A DNA stretch of 64,000 nt. Source: an uncultured Pelagibacteraceae bacterium. Lineage in GTDB: Bacteria > Pseudomonadota > Alphaproteobacteria > Pelagibacterales > Pelagibacteraceae. Under the pieces are notes generated by a model, which did no database searches, was not told the origin of the DNA, and saw only the letters and a list, made by a program, of their open reading frames with translations. Location: positions 62,001-126,000 of the forward strand of contig CABYTL010000001.1 in NCBI GenBank assembly GCA_902521805.1, read 5' to 3'. Every line of letters begins with the position of its first letter. Within the stretch, counting starts at the first letter, position 1. Of this stretch, positions 39,369-49,514 are shown piece by piece. Made by a program: the position numbers and the translations under genes.

Positions 39369-40655
39369 CTATATTTTAAATAATTCTTTACCTTTTACAA
39401 AGGTATTAGTTACTTTGCCCTGAAGTTTTTTGTCCTCTATAGAGGTGTTTTTAGATTTTGAAACTAATTTTTCTTTTTTTACAATCCACGGTTTATCTAA
39501 ATCAACAATACACAAGTCAGCATCATTTCCAATTGAAAGATTGCCCTTATTGATTTTAAGTATTTTCGCTGGATTAGATGTTAGTGCTTTTATTATAGTT
39601 TCTAATTTAAGAGATCCATTATGATAAAGTTCTAAACTTAAAGAAAGAACAGTTTCTATTCCCGAAGCTCCTGTAGCAGCTTGAGAGAAGGTTAATCTTT
39701 TGGATTCTTCATCTTCTGGTTTATGATCTGAAACGATAACATCGATTAATTCATCTTTTAATCCTTGAACTAAAGCTTCACGGTCTTCCTCTCTTCTTAA
39801 AGGAGGAGATAATTTTAAAAAAGTTCTAAAATCACCTATATCATTTTCATTTAATGAAAGATTATTTATAGAAACTCCAGAGGTAAATTTAACCACTTCT
39901 TTTCTTTGTTTAATGACATCAATAGATTTTTGAGAGGATAATTGAGATATATGATATCTACACTTAACTTTTTCTAATAAAGTTAAATCTCTTTCAATTA
40001 AAATTCTTTCAGCTATTTCCGGTATTCCAGATAAACCCAATTTTGAGGCTATAATTCCTGAATTTATCATCCCATTTTTTGCTAGTTCATAATCTTCAGC
40101 GTGTTGCATTATTAAACATCCCAGGTCTTTCGCAGAATTCATTATTCTGGACATTAATCTTGGGTTTTGTATTGTTTTAACACCATCCGTAAATGCAATT
40201 ATTCCTTTTTTTTGCAATAAACCAAATTCTGTCATGTTAGTGCCCTCAATATTTTTTGTAAGAGAAGCACAAGGAAAAATATTAATTTTAGATTTATCTC
40301 TTCCTCGTCTTTTTAAAAAATCTACAATTGAAACATTATCTATAATTGGGTCTGTATTAGGCATTGTAACCACAGAGGTGACACCACCTGATAAAGCAGC
40401 ATTACTAAGTGTTCTGAAATTTTCTTTGTATTCGTAACCTGGTTCACCAACAAAAACTCGCATATCAACAAGTCCTGGAAATATATATTTACCTTTTAAA
40501 TCAATAGGTTTTTCTCTTGTAGGAAGATTATTTGTATTAACTTTTTTTCCAACAGCTTCAATTTTACCATCCTCCCCAATTATCAAACCGCCAACTTCAC
40601 TAATAGAGTTATAGGGATCAATTATATTAGCGTTTATAAAATATTGTTTTTTCAT
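39369..40655 (-). CDS. pyrC: Dihydroorotase-like protein, probably non-catalytic (PyrC'/PyrX type)
   Basis: This 428-residue amidohydrolase-fold protein aligns along its length with type I dihydroorotase, but the metal-binding HxH motif is replaced: the usual DLHVHLREPG reads DMRVFVGEPG (residues 64-73), so both histidines and the substrate arginine are lost. The late SDHAPH motif is altered to SDHKPE. Such proteins occur next to pyrB in other alphaproteobacteria and in Pseudomonas, where the inactive subunit supports aspartate carbamoyltransferase assembly. The same role is inferred here; an active dihydroorotase should exist elsewhere. It abuts pyrB directly. Confidence 0.88.
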   Translation of the reverse strand: MKKQYFINANIIDPYNSISEVGGLIIGEDGKIEAVGKKVNTNNLPTREKPIDLKGKYIFPGLVDMRVFVGEPGYEYKENFRTLSNAALSGGVTSVVTMPNTDPIIDNVSIVDFLKRRGRDKSKINIFPCASLTKNIEGTNMTEFGLLQKKGIIAFTDGVKTIQNPRLMSRIMNSAKDLGCLIMQHAEDYELAKNGMINSGIIASKLGLSGIPEIAERILIERDLTLLEKVKCRYHISQLSSQKSIDVIKQRKEVVKFTSGVSINNLSLNENDIGDFRTFLKLSPPLRREEDREALVQGLKDELIDVIVSDHKPEDEESKRLTFSQAATGASGIETVLSLSLELYHNGSLKLETIIKALTSNPAKILKINKGNLSIGNDADLCIVDLDKPWIVKKEKLVSKSKNTSIEDKKLQGKVTNTFVKGKELFKI

Positions 40656-41606
40656 TTATATACAAAACATTTTTAAACAAGCCATTCTTACTGCTACTCC
40701 AAGTTCGACTTGTTCTTTAATCACACTTTTATTAATGTCATCTGCTAATATTGTGTCAATTTCAATACCTCTGTTCATTGGACCTGGATGCATAATTAAA
40801 GCATCAGATTTAGCATGTTCTAATTTATCAGGAGTTAAACCGTAATATTCATAATATTCTCTGTTTGATGAAAGATAAGAGCTAGTCATTCTCTCATTTT
40901 GTAATCTTAACATCATAACGATGTCACAATCTTTTAAACCCTTGTTCATATCGGTAAAAGTATTTACACCAAATTTTTCTATTTCTTTTGGCATTAAGTT
41001 TGTTGGTGCTACAATATTTACTTCAGCACCAAGCATATTAAGTAAATATATATTTGATCTTGCAACTCTTGAATGAAGAATATCGCCACAAATTGCTATT
41101 TTAAGACCTTCAATTTTTTTTTTTCTATTTATAATAGTTAAAGCATCTAATAGTGCTTGAGTAGGGTGTTCTCTTCTGCCATCACCTGCATTTAGAACTG
41201 AACAATTAACTTTTTGAGATAACAAGTTACAAGCACCTGAGTCTTGGTGCCTTACAACAATAATATCAGGATGCATGGCATTTAAAGTCATTGCCGTATC
41301 TATTAACGTTTCACCTTTCTTGATAGCTGAATTAGCCATATTCATTGACATTACATCTGCTCCTAACCTTTTTCCTGCTAATTCAAATGAACTTTGAGTC
41401 CTGGTTGAGGGTTCAAAAAATAAATTTATTTGAGTTTTACCTCTAAGAGTATCAATTTTTTTATTTTTACTTTGATTAAGTTTTATAAAAGATTGGGCTT
41501 CATGTAATATTAAATTAATATCATTAATCGATAAATCTTGGATACCTAACAAATGTTTTTGGGAAATTTTAATAGCTTTATCAGTTTTAATTGCCATTAA
41601 AACCAA
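40656..41606 (-). CDS. pyrB: Aspartate carbamoyltransferase catalytic subunit
   Basis: PyrB (316 residues) condenses carbamoyl phosphate with aspartate, the committed step of pyrimidine synthesis. The carbamoyl-phosphate loop [13 protein letters not shown] starts near residue 63, with [10 protein letters not shown] and [10 protein letters not shown] further on. The start may instead be the ATG at 41597 (MAIKTDK), three codons in. No regulatory pyrI gene is adjacent; the neighbouring inactive PyrC is the likely partner. Confidence 0.95.
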   Translation of the reverse strand: MVLMAIKTDKAIKISQKHLLGIQDLSINDINLILHEAQSFIKLNQSKNKKIDTLRGKTQINLFFEPSTRTQSSFELAGKRLGADVMSMNMANSAIKKGETLIDTAMTLNAMHPDIIVVRHQDSGACNLLSQKVNCSVLNAGDGRREHPTQALLDALTIINRKKKIEGLKIAICGDILHSRVARSNIYLLNMLGAEVNIVAPTNLMPKEIEKFGVNTFTDMNKGLKDCDIVMMLRLQNERMTSSYLSSNREYYEYYGLTPDKLEHAKSDALIMHPGPMNRGIEIDTILADDINKSVIKEQVELGVAVRMACLKMFCI

Positions 41607-41639
41607 CTCTATAACTATAAACCTCTATAATAGCAAGTA

Positions 41640-42095
41640 TTAATTATTTAAAAAATCTATTGCCCCTTGCAATATAAACGCAGCAGCATTTTCATCTATT
41701 TTTTTTTCTCTTTTACTAACATTAATATCAAGTTCACTTGATAAATTAAAAGCCCCTACAGTTGATAATCTTTCATCCCACAGACAAATAGGTACATCAA
41801 TACTTTTTTCTATATTGTCGGAGGTATCTTTTACAGACTGAGTCGAGCTACCTGATGATCCATCCATATTCAGGGGATTTCCTATAATAATCCCTTTTAT
41901 ATTATTTTCTTGAATTATAATCTTAAGTTCATTTATGAGCGCTTTAGCGCTAGTTCTATATATAGTTTTAAATGGTGTAGCTATTAATTGTTTTTCATCA
42001 CATATCGAAACACCAATTCTTTTAGAGCCAAGATCCAAACCTATTAATCTAGACTTATCTAACTGTTTTTTTTTGAATTCCTCTAAGGTGATCAT
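41640..42095 (-). CDS. ruvX: YqgF/RuvX family RNase H-fold nuclease (pre-16S rRNA processing)
   Basis: A 151-residue RNase H-fold protein of the YqgF family. RLIGLDLGSKRIGVSICD holds the first acidic residue, GNPLNMDGS and WDERLSTVGA carry further conserved positions, and KKIDENAAAFILQGAIDF the C-terminal aspartate helix. In E. coli YqgF matures the 16S rRNA 5' end; it was earlier proposed as a Holliday-junction resolvase. It leads the minus-strand run to pyrB and is divergent from gatCAB. Confidence 0.92.
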   Translation of the reverse strand: MITLEEFKKKQLDKSRLIGLDLGSKRIGVSICDEKQLIATPFKTIYRTSAKALINELKIIIQENNIKGIIIGNPLNMDGSSGSSTQSVKDTSDNIEKSIDVPICLWDERLSTVGAFNLSSELDINVSKREKKIDENAAAFILQGAIDFLNN

Positions 42096-42099
42096 ATTG

Positions 42100-42105
42100 T
42101 ATAAT
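42100..42105 (+). promoter_or_regulatory. Possible -10 box for gatCAB
   Basis: A perfect TATAAT lies 40 bases upstream of the gatC start, in the short divergent gap with ruvX. No well-spaced -35 is visible (nearest is TTGAAT at 42073, 21 bases away), so this is a weak call. Confidence 0.3.
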
Positions 42106-42145
42106 TTAAACTTAAGTGGTAGTTTGCGACATATTTAAATATCAT

Positions 42146-42433
42146 ATGAGCATAGATCTTAAAACAATAAAGCATATATCTAAACTATCTAGAATATCAG
42201 TTGATGAACAAAAAGCAGAGAAATTAGCTGGTGATTTGAACTCAATTTTCAAATTCATCGAAAAACTTAATGAATTAAAAACAGAAAACGTTGTGCCTCT
42301 GACATCAGTTGCTGAAACTACTCTTAAATTAAGATCCGATGAGATTAAAAGTGAAGATATTCGTAAACAAATATTAAAAAATTCACCTCAAGATAATGAA
42401 GATTATTTTGTTGTGCCAAAAGTTATTGAATAA
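42146..42433 (+). CDS. gatC: Aspartyl/glutamyl-tRNA(Asn/Gln) amidotransferase subunit C
   Basis: GatC (95 residues) stabilises the GatAB complex that converts Glu-tRNA(Gln) and often Asp-tRNA(Asn) to the amidated forms. The helical [20 protein letters not shown] and [20 protein letters not shown] segments match the family. I start at ATG 42146 ([10 protein letters not shown]); an upstream ATG at 42116 adds residues unlike GatC. gatA begins on the last base of the stop codon. Confidence 0.95.
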   Translation: MSIDLKTIKHISKLSRISVDEQKAEKLAGDLNSIFKFIEKLNELKTENVVPLTSVAETTLKLRSDEIKSEDIRKQILKNSPQDNEDYFVVPKVIE

Positions 42434-43890
42434 TGTCAGATATTACAAAACAATCACTTTCAGAATTAGTTAAAAACATAAAAGATAAAAAATTATCCTC
42501 AGAAGAAGTTACAAAAGCTTTTATTAATAGGTCTGAAAAATCCAAAGAGTTGAATGCATACATTACTGAAGATTATTCATCTGCATTAGATAAAGCTAAA
42601 AAATTTGATCAAAAACCAAATCTTGAGTTAAAGTTGCCAGGTATACCTATGGCAGTTAAAGATTTGTTTTGCACAGACAGTATTCGCACAACTGCTGGAA
42701 GTAAAATTTTGAATAATTTTGTTCCTACTTATGAGTCTACTGTTACACAAAATATTTGGAACGAAGGAGCCATACTTCTTGGAAAACTAAATTGTGATGA
42801 ATTTGCAATGGGATCATCGAATGAAACTAGTTTCTTTGGTAATGTTCAAAATCCAATTGATAAAAATTTGGTTCCTGGAGGATCTTCAGGAGGCTCAGCA
42901 TCAGCAGTTGCTGGTCAATTAACTCCAATAACTATTGGAACAGATACAGGTGGTTCTATTAGACAACCAGCTTCTTTTACAGGAATAGTAGGTCTTAAAC
43001 CAACTTATGGAAGTTGTTCACGTTACGGTATAGTTGCATTTGCATCATCTTTAGATCAAGCGGGTCCTATGGCACAGAATGTAAAAGATTGTGCATTACT
43101 TCAAGAAGTAATTAGTACTTATGATCCTAAAGACTCTACTTCAATTGATTTTAAAAGAAATGAATACAGTAAAGAATTAACAAATAATATTAAGGGTAAA
43201 AAAATTGGAATACCAAAAGAATATAGAGTTGAAGGAATGCCAAAAGAAATTGAAGAACTTTGGCAAAAAGGTATTCAGTATGCAAAGGACTGTGGAGCAG
43301 AAATAGTAGACATATCCCTTCCTCACACAAGTTACGCATTGCCAACTTATTATATTGTAGCACCGGCAGAAGCCTCATCTAATTTAGCTAGATATGATGG
43401 TGTAAAATATGGATTTAGAGCTAAAGGAGAGAACCTTACAGACATGTATGAAAAAACTAGGTCAGAGGGTTTTGGTGCAGAAGTTCAAAGACGAATAATG
43501 ATTGGAACTTACGTTTTATCATCTGGTTATTATGATGCTTATTACCTTAAAGCTCAAAAAATTAGAAAATTGATTAAAAATGATTTTGATGAAGCATATA
43601 AAAAGGTTGATGCAATTTTAACTCCTTCAACACCAAGCTCAGCATTTAAAATCGGAGAGAAGAAAGATGATCCAGTCTCAATGTATTTAAATGATATTTT
43701 TACTGTGCCAGTTAATTTAGCTGGTTTACCTGGAATTTCTATTCCAGCAGGTCATGATGCCAAAGGATATCCATTAGGTTTACAAATAATTGGTAAAGCT
43801 TTTGATGAACAAAATATATTAAATATTGCATATGCAATGGAAGAAAAGATTAATTTTAAAAATAAGATAACTGATTGGTGGATTAAATGA
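42433..43890 (+). CDS. gatA: Aspartyl/glutamyl-tRNA amidotransferase subunit A
   Basis: GatA (485 residues) is the amidase subunit that frees ammonia from glutamine. The Ser-cisSer-Lys site is clear: lysine in PMAVKDLFC (near residue 76) and the glycine/serine-rich [13 protein letters not shown] (near 152). The last four bases overlap gatB (ATGA). The operon implies that glutaminyl-tRNA is made indirectly. Confidence 0.97.
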   Translation: MSDITKQSLSELVKNIKDKKLSSEEVTKAFINRSEKSKELNAYITEDYSSALDKAKKFDQKPNLELKLPGIPMAVKDLFCTDSIRTTAGSKILNNFVPTYESTVTQNIWNEGAILLGKLNCDEFAMGSSNETSFFGNVQNPIDKNLVPGGSSGGSASAVAGQLTPITIGTDTGGSIRQPASFTGIVGLKPTYGSCSRYGIVAFASSLDQAGPMAQNVKDCALLQEVISTYDPKDSTSIDFKRNEYSKELTNNIKGKKIGIPKEYRVEGMPKEIEELWQKGIQYAKDCGAEIVDISLPHTSYALPTYYIVAPAEASSNLARYDGVKYGFRAKGENLTDMYEKTRSEGFGAEVQRRIMIGTYVLSSGYYDAYYLKAQKIRKLIKNDFDEAYKKVDAILTPSTPSSAFKIGEKKDDPVSMYLNDIFTVPVNLAGLPGISIPAGHDAKGYPLGLQIIGKAFDEQNILNIAYAMEEKINFKNKITDWWIK

Positions 43891-45362
43891 GTAAAAATAA
43901 ATCAGAATATCTGATTAACAGAAAAGATAATCAATATGAAGTTGTAATTGGATTAGAAGTACATGCACAAGTCACTTCAGAGTCAAAATTATTTTCAACA
44001 TCGTCAACTAAATTTGGTGCTGAGCCAAATACCCAAGTAAGCTTAGTTGACGCAGCATTTCCAGGAATGCTACCTGTAATAAATGAGTTTTGTGTAAAAC
44101 AAGCAATTAAAACTGGCATTGGTCTTAATGCAAAAATCAATAATCGTTCGGTATTTGATAGAAAAAATTATTTTTATGCAGATTTACCTCAAGGGTATCA
44201 AATTTCTCAATTTAAAGATCCAATAGTAGGTGAGGGTAAAGTTATTTTAGACATGCCGGAAGGTCAGAAAGAGGTTGGCATCGAAAGATTACATTTAGAA
44301 CAAGATGCAGGAAAAAGCATCCACGATCTTGACGCACAAAATACTTTTGTAGACTTAAATAGATCTGGAGTAGCTTTAATGGAAATCGTGAGCAAACCTG
44401 ATCTGAGATCCCCTGATGAAGTAAGTGCCTATATTAAAAAATTAAGATCAATCATGAGATATTTAGGAACATGTGATGGAAATATGCAAGAAGGATCATT
44501 AAGAGCTGATGTTAATGTTTCAGTTAGAGCAAAGGGATCAAAAGAATTTGGAACAAGATGTGAAATTAAAAATGTAAACTCTATCAAATTTATGCAAATG
44601 GCCATTGAATATGAAGCTAATAGACAAGTTGATTTAATAGAACAAGGCAAATCAATTGATCAAGAAACAAGATTATTTGACACAAAAAAAAATGAAACAA
44701 GATCTATGAGATCAAAGGAAGATGCTCATGATTATAGGTATTTTCCAGATCCAGACTTATTACCATTAGAAGTTTCCGATGAATTCATAAATCAACTTAA
44801 AACGGAAATTCCTGAATTACCAGATGACAAAAAAAAGAGATTTATAGAAGAGTTTAAGCTATCACCATATGAAGCAAATATTTTAGTCTCAGATATTGAT
44901 ACAGGAAAATATTTCGAAGAAGTTGTGGCTAAGATGGGAAAAAATAAAGATATAAAATTAGCAGTCAACTGGATTACAGGTGAGTTGTTTGCTGTTTTAA
45001 ATAATAAAAATTTGGAAATCTCTCAAAGTCCAATAAGTGCAAAGAATTTGGCAATACTTGTGAACTTAATTAAAAATGGAACAATCTCAGGAAAAATAGC
45101 CAAAACAGTATTTGAATTAATGATGGATGGAGATCAGGATCCTCAGAAAATTGTTGAAGAAAAAGGGTTGAAACAACAAAGTGATCCTAAAGCACTAGAG
45201 GTTCTAATAGATAAAATTATTAATGACAACAGAGACAAAGCCATTGAATATAAACAAGGTAAGGAAAAACTATTTGGATTCTTTGTAGGTCAAGCAATGA
45301 AAGTTTCTGGTGGTAAAGCTAATCCTCAATTAATAAACGAGATATTAAAAAAAAAGCTTTAA
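43887..45362 (+). CDS. gatB: Aspartyl/glutamyl-tRNA amidotransferase subunit B
   Basis: GatB (491 residues) binds the misacylated tRNA and phosphorylates the amino-acid side chain. [18 protein letters not shown] opens the kinase-like domain, with [19 protein letters not shown] and [13 protein letters not shown] following. The C-terminal YqeY-like helical domain (about 345-491) ends with [16 protein letters not shown]. It follows gatA with a four-base overlap. Confidence 0.97.
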   Translation: MSKNKSEYLINRKDNQYEVVIGLEVHAQVTSESKLFSTSSTKFGAEPNTQVSLVDAAFPGMLPVINEFCVKQAIKTGIGLNAKINNRSVFDRKNYFYADLPQGYQISQFKDPIVGEGKVILDMPEGQKEVGIERLHLEQDAGKSIHDLDAQNTFVDLNRSGVALMEIVSKPDLRSPDEVSAYIKKLRSIMRYLGTCDGNMQEGSLRADVNVSVRAKGSKEFGTRCEIKNVNSIKFMQMAIEYEANRQVDLIEQGKSIDQETRLFDTKKNETRSMRSKEDAHDYRYFPDPDLLPLEVSDEFINQLKTEIPELPDDKKKRFIEEFKLSPYEANILVSDIDTGKYFEEVVAKMGKNKDIKLAVNWITGELFAVLNNKNLEISQSPISAKNLAILVNLIKNGTISGKIAKTVFELMMDGDQDPQKIVEEKGLKQQSDPKALEVLIDKIINDNRDKAIEYKQGKEKLFGFFVGQAMKVSGGKANPQLINEILKKKL

Positions 45363-45366
45363 CACA

Positions 45367-46017
45367 ATGGGTGCAAACCTTGACATCACAGAGAAATTAC
45401 AAAACTATATTAATGATTTTGGTTTAGAGCTAAATCCAGTTCAAGAAGAAATAATTAATTACAATAAATCATTAGGAGACGTTAAAAGAATGCAAGTTGA
45501 TCCTACTCAGTGTCACTTTCTTCATTTATTGATAAAGGTTTCAAATATTAAAAATGTACTTGAAATAGGAACTTTCACAGGACTTAGTGCACTTTCAATT
45601 TCACTTGCTTTACCAGATGATGGAAAATTAATTGCATTAGATAAAAATGATGAAACTAATAAAATAGCACTAAGCTTTTTTGAAAAAGCAAAACAATCTC
45701 ATAAAATTAAAACCATAATTAAACCTGCACTTAAGAGCCTAGAGGAATTAAAAGATAAAAAATTTGATATGGTTTTTATTGATGCAGATAAAATGAATTA
45801 TAAAGAATATTATGAAAAATCTTTAAGAATGCTTAATCAAGGAGGATTAATTATAATAGATAATGTTTTATGGCACGGTGAAGTAGTTGATGAAAAAAAT
45901 AACGATGAATTTACAGTCTATATTAGAGAATTTAATAAATTTGTATCAGAAGATAAAAGAGTAGAACAAATCATTATCCCACTTGGTGATGGAATGACTA
46001 TTTGTAGAGTTTTATAA
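45367..46017 (+). CDS. Class I SAM-dependent O-methyltransferase (caffeoyl-CoA OMT-like family)
   Basis: A 216-residue methyltransferase of the O-methyltransferase family 3 type. The SAM-binding motif VLEIGTFTGLSALSISLAL lies near residues 63-81, and the metal-binding FDMVFIDADKMNYKEYY near 134-150 with DNVLWHGEV near 168. Bacterial members methylate catechol-type substrates or tRNA (TrmR); the substrate cannot be read from sequence. It starts four bases after gatB and overlaps trhO by one base, so it is probably in the gatCAB transcript. Confidence 0.85.
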   Translation: MGANLDITEKLQNYINDFGLELNPVQEEIINYNKSLGDVKRMQVDPTQCHFLHLLIKVSNIKNVLEIGTFTGLSALSISLALPDDGKLIALDKNDETNKIALSFFEKAKQSHKIKTIIKPALKSLEELKDKKFDMVFIDADKMNYKEYYEKSLRMLNQGGLIIIDNVLWHGEVVDEKNNDEFTVYIREFNKFVSEDKRVEQIIIPLGDGMTICRVL

Positions 46018-46925
46018 TGTTTAAAGTTTTTGGCTTTTATAAATTTATTAAGATTAAATCTTTAAAAAAAAATAAAGCTCTTCTACAAAAATTTCTTACA
46101 TCAAATAATATAAGAGGAACTATAATCATTACTAAAGAAGGATTAAACGGGACTATTTCTGCTCATATCAAAGATATAGATAAAACAATTAAAAAACTTA
46201 AATTTTTATTTTCATTTAAATATTTTGATAATAACAACGAGTCTAAATCTAAATTTCAACCATTTCATAAACCCAAAGTAAAAATTAAAAAGGAAGTTGT
46301 CCCAATGAATTTGATATTAGATTCTAGAGAAAGAAATACTAAATCTCATTTAGATCCAAAAGAATGGAATAAACTAATTAAAGATAAAGACACACATATT
46401 ATTGATACTAGAAAACCGTTTGAATACGAAGTTGGAACATTTAAAAAATCAGTAAATCCAAATGTTAATAATTTTAAAGATTTTCCTAAATATTTAAATA
46501 AACTAAAAAAAAACCAACCTGTTGCAATGTTTTGTACTGGAGGAATACGTTGTGAAAAAACTTCAGCATATCTAAAAAAGAAAGGTTTCAAAAATATCTA
46601 TCAACTAAATGGTGGGATCTTAAACTATCTCAAAAAAATTAAGAAAAAAGAAAGCTTGTGGAAGGGTGAGTGTTTTGTTTTTGATAACAGAATTAGCCTC
46701 AAACACGGTTTAAAAATAGGGTCATATTCTGTGTGTAGTGGGTGTAGAAAGCCAATTTCACCAAAAGACAAAAGATCTAAAAAATTTGAAGAAGGGGTTT
46801 CTTGTCCAAACTGCTATAACAACTTAACCGAGTCACAAAAATCACGTTTTAGAATGAGACAAAGTCAGGTATACAAAGCAAAACAATCTGGAAAAAAATA
46901 TATTTTTCAAAAAGAATTTAAATAA
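46017..46925 (+). CDS. trhO: tRNA uridine(34) 5-hydroxylase TrhO (rhodanese family, YceA)
   Basis: This 302-residue protein has an N-terminal ferredoxin-like domain (about 1-90), a rhodanese domain with HIIDTRKPFEYEVGTF and the active-site loop FCTGGIRCEK (cysteines 173 and 178), and a C-terminal cysteine-rich segment (CSGCRKPIS and CPNCY). That layout defines TrhO/YceA, which hydroxylates uridine 34 of several tRNAs using oxygen. It overlaps the methyltransferase gene by one base. Confidence 0.92.
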   Translation: MFKVFGFYKFIKIKSLKKNKALLQKFLTSNNIRGTIIITKEGLNGTISAHIKDIDKTIKKLKFLFSFKYFDNNNESKSKFQPFHKPKVKIKKEVVPMNLILDSRERNTKSHLDPKEWNKLIKDKDTHIIDTRKPFEYEVGTFKKSVNPNVNNFKDFPKYLNKLKKNQPVAMFCTGGIRCEKTSAYLKKKGFKNIYQLNGGILNYLKKIKKKESLWKGECFVFDNRISLKHGLKIGSYSVCSGCRKPISPKDKRSKKFEEGVSCPNCYNNLTESQKSRFRMRQSQVYKAKQSGKKYIFQKEFK

Positions 46926-46933
46926 GGATATTT

Positions 46934-48304
46934 TTGTCTACTTCATACAAGCTTACTAAAGATCCAATATGGTTTTTACTTCGTAAAGTCACAATACCTG
47001 CAAGTGTAGGATCTCTTTTTCAAACATTTTATAATCTAGTTGATACTTGGTTTGCAGGAAAAATCTCAGCCGAAGCAATAGGTGCGATAGCTAAGTCATT
47101 TCCAATTTACTTTACTATAATTGCTGTTGGAGTTGGAATAGGCGCTGCTACTAATGCAATGATTGGTAATTCAATCGGTGAAAAAAAAGAGAAAGTTGCA
47201 TCTATGTATATTGCACAATCTTTAATTTTTGCTTTAGTAATTTCAGTATTAGTAACAATTTTTGGTTTAAATGCATCAGATTATCTTCTAGGTATTATGG
47301 GATCAGACGCTGATGGAATAATATTAACTAGAGAATATTTGGATATCATATTCTATGGAACTTTCATTGTTCTGATCCAGATTTCTTTGAATGGAACCTT
47401 AAATGCTCAAGGTGACACTAAAAGTTATAGAAATGTTTTAATATTTAGTTTTTTCTTAAATATTTTTTTAAACCCTCTCTTTATATGGGGATATGGAATA
47501 ATTCCTGCTTTTGGTATAGCTGGACTTGCTATAGCAACAGTAATTTCGCAACTGATCGGAACAATTTATTTAGCCTATAAAGTTAATAATTGTAAAATTA
47601 GAGAATATTTAAAATTAGTATGTTTTATTCCTAAGTTTGAATATTTAAATCCTTTAACAAGACAGTCGGTCCCTGTTATGTTTAGCATGTTGTTTATTGG
47701 AGTTGGAATTTTCAATATTTTATATTTTATTGGTCAGTTTGGTGATTTAGCTACTGCAGGTTATGGAGCAGCCTTAAGAGTAGAACAAGTTTTTTTACTT
47801 CCAGTAATTGGATTGAATACAGCTGTTCTATCTATAGGAGGTCAAAACTTTGGTGCAAAAGCTTATAATAGGATAAGAGAACTATATACTAAAGCTTTGT
47901 TTTTTGGATCCTCTTTTATGGCTGTTGCTGGAATAATATTATTTTTTGGTGCAGAGTTTTTTGTATCTTTATTTACAGACAATCAAGAAGCTATAAAACA
48001 CGGTGCTATCTATTTAAAAGTAGCAGCATTAATAGGGCCTATATACCCAGCATTTTTTATTACTACAGCTGTATTTCAAGCAGTTAAAAAACCTCTTTAT
48101 AGTCTTTATTTAAGTATAATGAGATTAACAGCGTTTCCTTTTTTAAGCTTGTGGTATGTAATTAATATTAGAGGAGGAGACTATGAAGATATTTTTTACA
48201 CAATAATGGTCACCAATTGGTTAATGGGAATTGCACTATTAATATTTATTGGTTATTTTTTAAATAATGTATTTAAGCAAAATAAAGCTCTTTTTAGCTA
48301 TTAG
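46934..48304 (+). CDS. MATE family efflux transporter
   Basis: A 456-residue membrane protein of the MATE family, with about 12 transmembrane helices in two pseudo-symmetric halves. KVTIPASVGSLFQTFYNLVDTWFAG is the typical first helix region, shown here only in part, and GQNFGAKAYNRIRELY lies in the second half. It starts with TTG at 46934, preceded by an AAGGATA ribosome-binding site; the next in-frame methionine is about 75 residues in, too late. Members export cationic drugs or metabolites in exchange for sodium or protons; the substrate is unknown. Confidence 0.9.
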   Translation: MSTSYKLTKDPIWFLLRKVTIPASVGSLFQTFYNLVDTWFAGKISAEAIGAIAKSFPIYFTIIAVGVGIGAATNAMIGNSIGEKKEKVASMYIAQSLIFALVISVLVTIFGLNASDYLLGIMGSDADGIILTREYLDIIFYGTFIVLIQISLNGTLNAQGDTKSYRNVLIFSFFLNIFLNPLFIWGYGIIPAFGIAGLAIATVISQLIGTIYLAYKVNNCKIREYLKLVCFIPKFEYLNPLTRQSVPVMFSMLFIGVGIFNILYFIGQFGDLATAGYGAALRVEQVFLLPVIGLNTAVLSIGGQNFGAKAYNRIRELYTKALFFGSSFMAVAGIILFFGAEFFVSLFTDNQEAIKHGAIYLKVAALIGPIYPAFFITTAVFQAVKKPLYSLYLSIMRLTAFPFLSLWYVINIRGGDYEDIFYTIMVTNWLMGIALLIFIGYFLNNVFKQNKALFSY

Positions 48305-48746
48305 CATCTGTCTAATATTTTTTTTTCTAGCGTATAGTGATGTTAAATCCTATGAAATTAAGATTATTGATGGTGATACTATTCATCTAAATGGAGAAAA
48401 AATAAGATTTAAAGGAATAGATACTCCAGAACTTAAACAAACTTGTACTAAAAATAATGAAATCATCCTATGTGGGATTGAAGCTAGAAAACTATTAATC
48501 AAAAAAATTGGCAAAAATGAAGTACAATGTACAAATGAAGGTAAAGATCAGTATAAAAGAACTTTAGCTGAATGTTTTGTAAAAGATCTTAGTTTATCGA
48601 GTTTTTTAGTTAGAGAAGGCTACGCTTTTGCTTATCGAAAATATTCTAAAAAATTTGTAAATGATGAAGATTATGCAAGAAAAAATAATCTTGGTATGTG
48701 GTCGATGAGGTTTGAATATCCATGGGATTGGAGGAAGAAAAATTAA
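48267..48746 (+). CDS. Secreted thermonuclease-like (SNase) family protein
   Basis: A 159-residue protein with an N-terminal hydrophobic signal or anchor (about residues 7-23) and one staphylococcal-nuclease domain. IIDGDTIHLNGEKIRFKGID carries the calcium-site aspartate and first arginine, TPELKQT the glutamate, and QYKRTLAEC the second arginine, so it is probably active on extracytoplasmic nucleic acids. Cysteine pairs suggest a disulfide. The start overlaps the MATE gene by 38 bases; it is kept because it supplies the signal peptide. Convergent with the ABC permease gene (4-base overlap). Confidence 0.88.
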   Translation: MYLSKIKLFLAISICLIFFFLAYSDVKSYEIKIIDGDTIHLNGEKIRFKGIDTPELKQTCTKNNEIILCGIEARKLLIKKIGKNEVQCTNEGKDQYKRTLAECFVKDLSLSSFLVREGYAFAYRKYSKKFVNDEDYARKNNLGMWSMRFEYPWDWRKKN

Positions 48747-49474
48747 TCTTTTTTAAGTTTTTTTTCTAATTTTCTTACAAAATAAGAGACAATTAATATT
48801 AATATTAAATACTCTAGTATTAAGAAAGTATATATTTCTAATGGTCTATAGGTTGTAACTACTAATTCATTTGCTTTTCTAGTTAAGTCTCCAATTCCAA
48901 TTATTGAAACTAAAGAGGACATCTTTAAAACATAGACAAATTGATTACCAATAGCGGGTAAGATATTTTTAATTGCTTGGGGCAGAATAACCAATCTTAA
49001 CTTTTTAAAAAAATTTAAACCAAGTGAACTTCCAGCTTCCCACTGAGCTTTTTTTATTGAATTTATACCTGCTCTAAAAATTTCAGCTTGAAATGCGCTT
49101 TCACTTAATGATAAAGCAATAATTCCAGATACAAATGGACTAAAGCTTATGCCTGTCATAATTGGTAGGCCATAATAAATCCACAAGATTAAAACTAGAA
49201 GAGGAATTGCTCTTAAAATTTCTACATATCCAATATTAAGATAAGTTAAATATTTACTTTTTGCTAAAGATGGAACAGCTACAATAAAACCAATAATCAT
49301 TGAAATTAATATTGAGATAACTGAAATATAAACTGTGGTTGTTAGACCAGATAATAAAAATTTAAGATTAGTTAAACCTTCAATATTATTTGGTGATAAA
49401 ATTAGCCAATTTAAATCGTTTTTTCCACAAGATGTTAGTGGCAGAATCAGAAATAGAAAAAATAAATTTCTCAC
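48743..49474 (-). CDS. Amino-acid-type ABC transporter permease (HisM/GlnP family)
   Basis: A 243-residue inner-membrane permease of the polar amino acid family. TTVYISVISILISMIIGF begins the transporter domain, YVEILRAIPLLVLILW marks the family signature, and the EAA loop is EAGSSLGLNFFKKLRLVILPQA (shown in part: GSSLGLNFFKKLRLVILPQ). The N-terminus is odd: FFLFLILPLTSCGK looks like a lipoprotein signal with a lipobox before the first expected helix. It follows the solute-binding gene by 40 bases; no ATPase gene is in the window. Confidence 0.9.
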   Translation of the reverse strand: MRNLFFLFLILPLTSCGKNDLNWLILSPNNIEGLTNLKFLLSGLTTTVYISVISILISMIIGFIVAVPSLAKSKYLTYLNIGYVEILRAIPLLVLILWIYYGLPIMTGISFSPFVSGIIALSLSESAFQAEIFRAGINSIKKAQWEAGSSLGLNFFKKLRLVILPQAIKNILPAIGNQFVYVLKMSSLVSIIGIGDLTRKANELVVTTYRPLEIYTFLILEYLILILIVSYFVRKLEKKLKKD

Positions 49475-49514
49475 TCTCTGATTTATAAAGAATTAAAAAT
49501 TAATTACTAACTGA

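Noticed and set aside
42116-42145. Upstream start for gatC
   Set aside because: The added residues do not match GatC; ATG 42146 gives the normal length.
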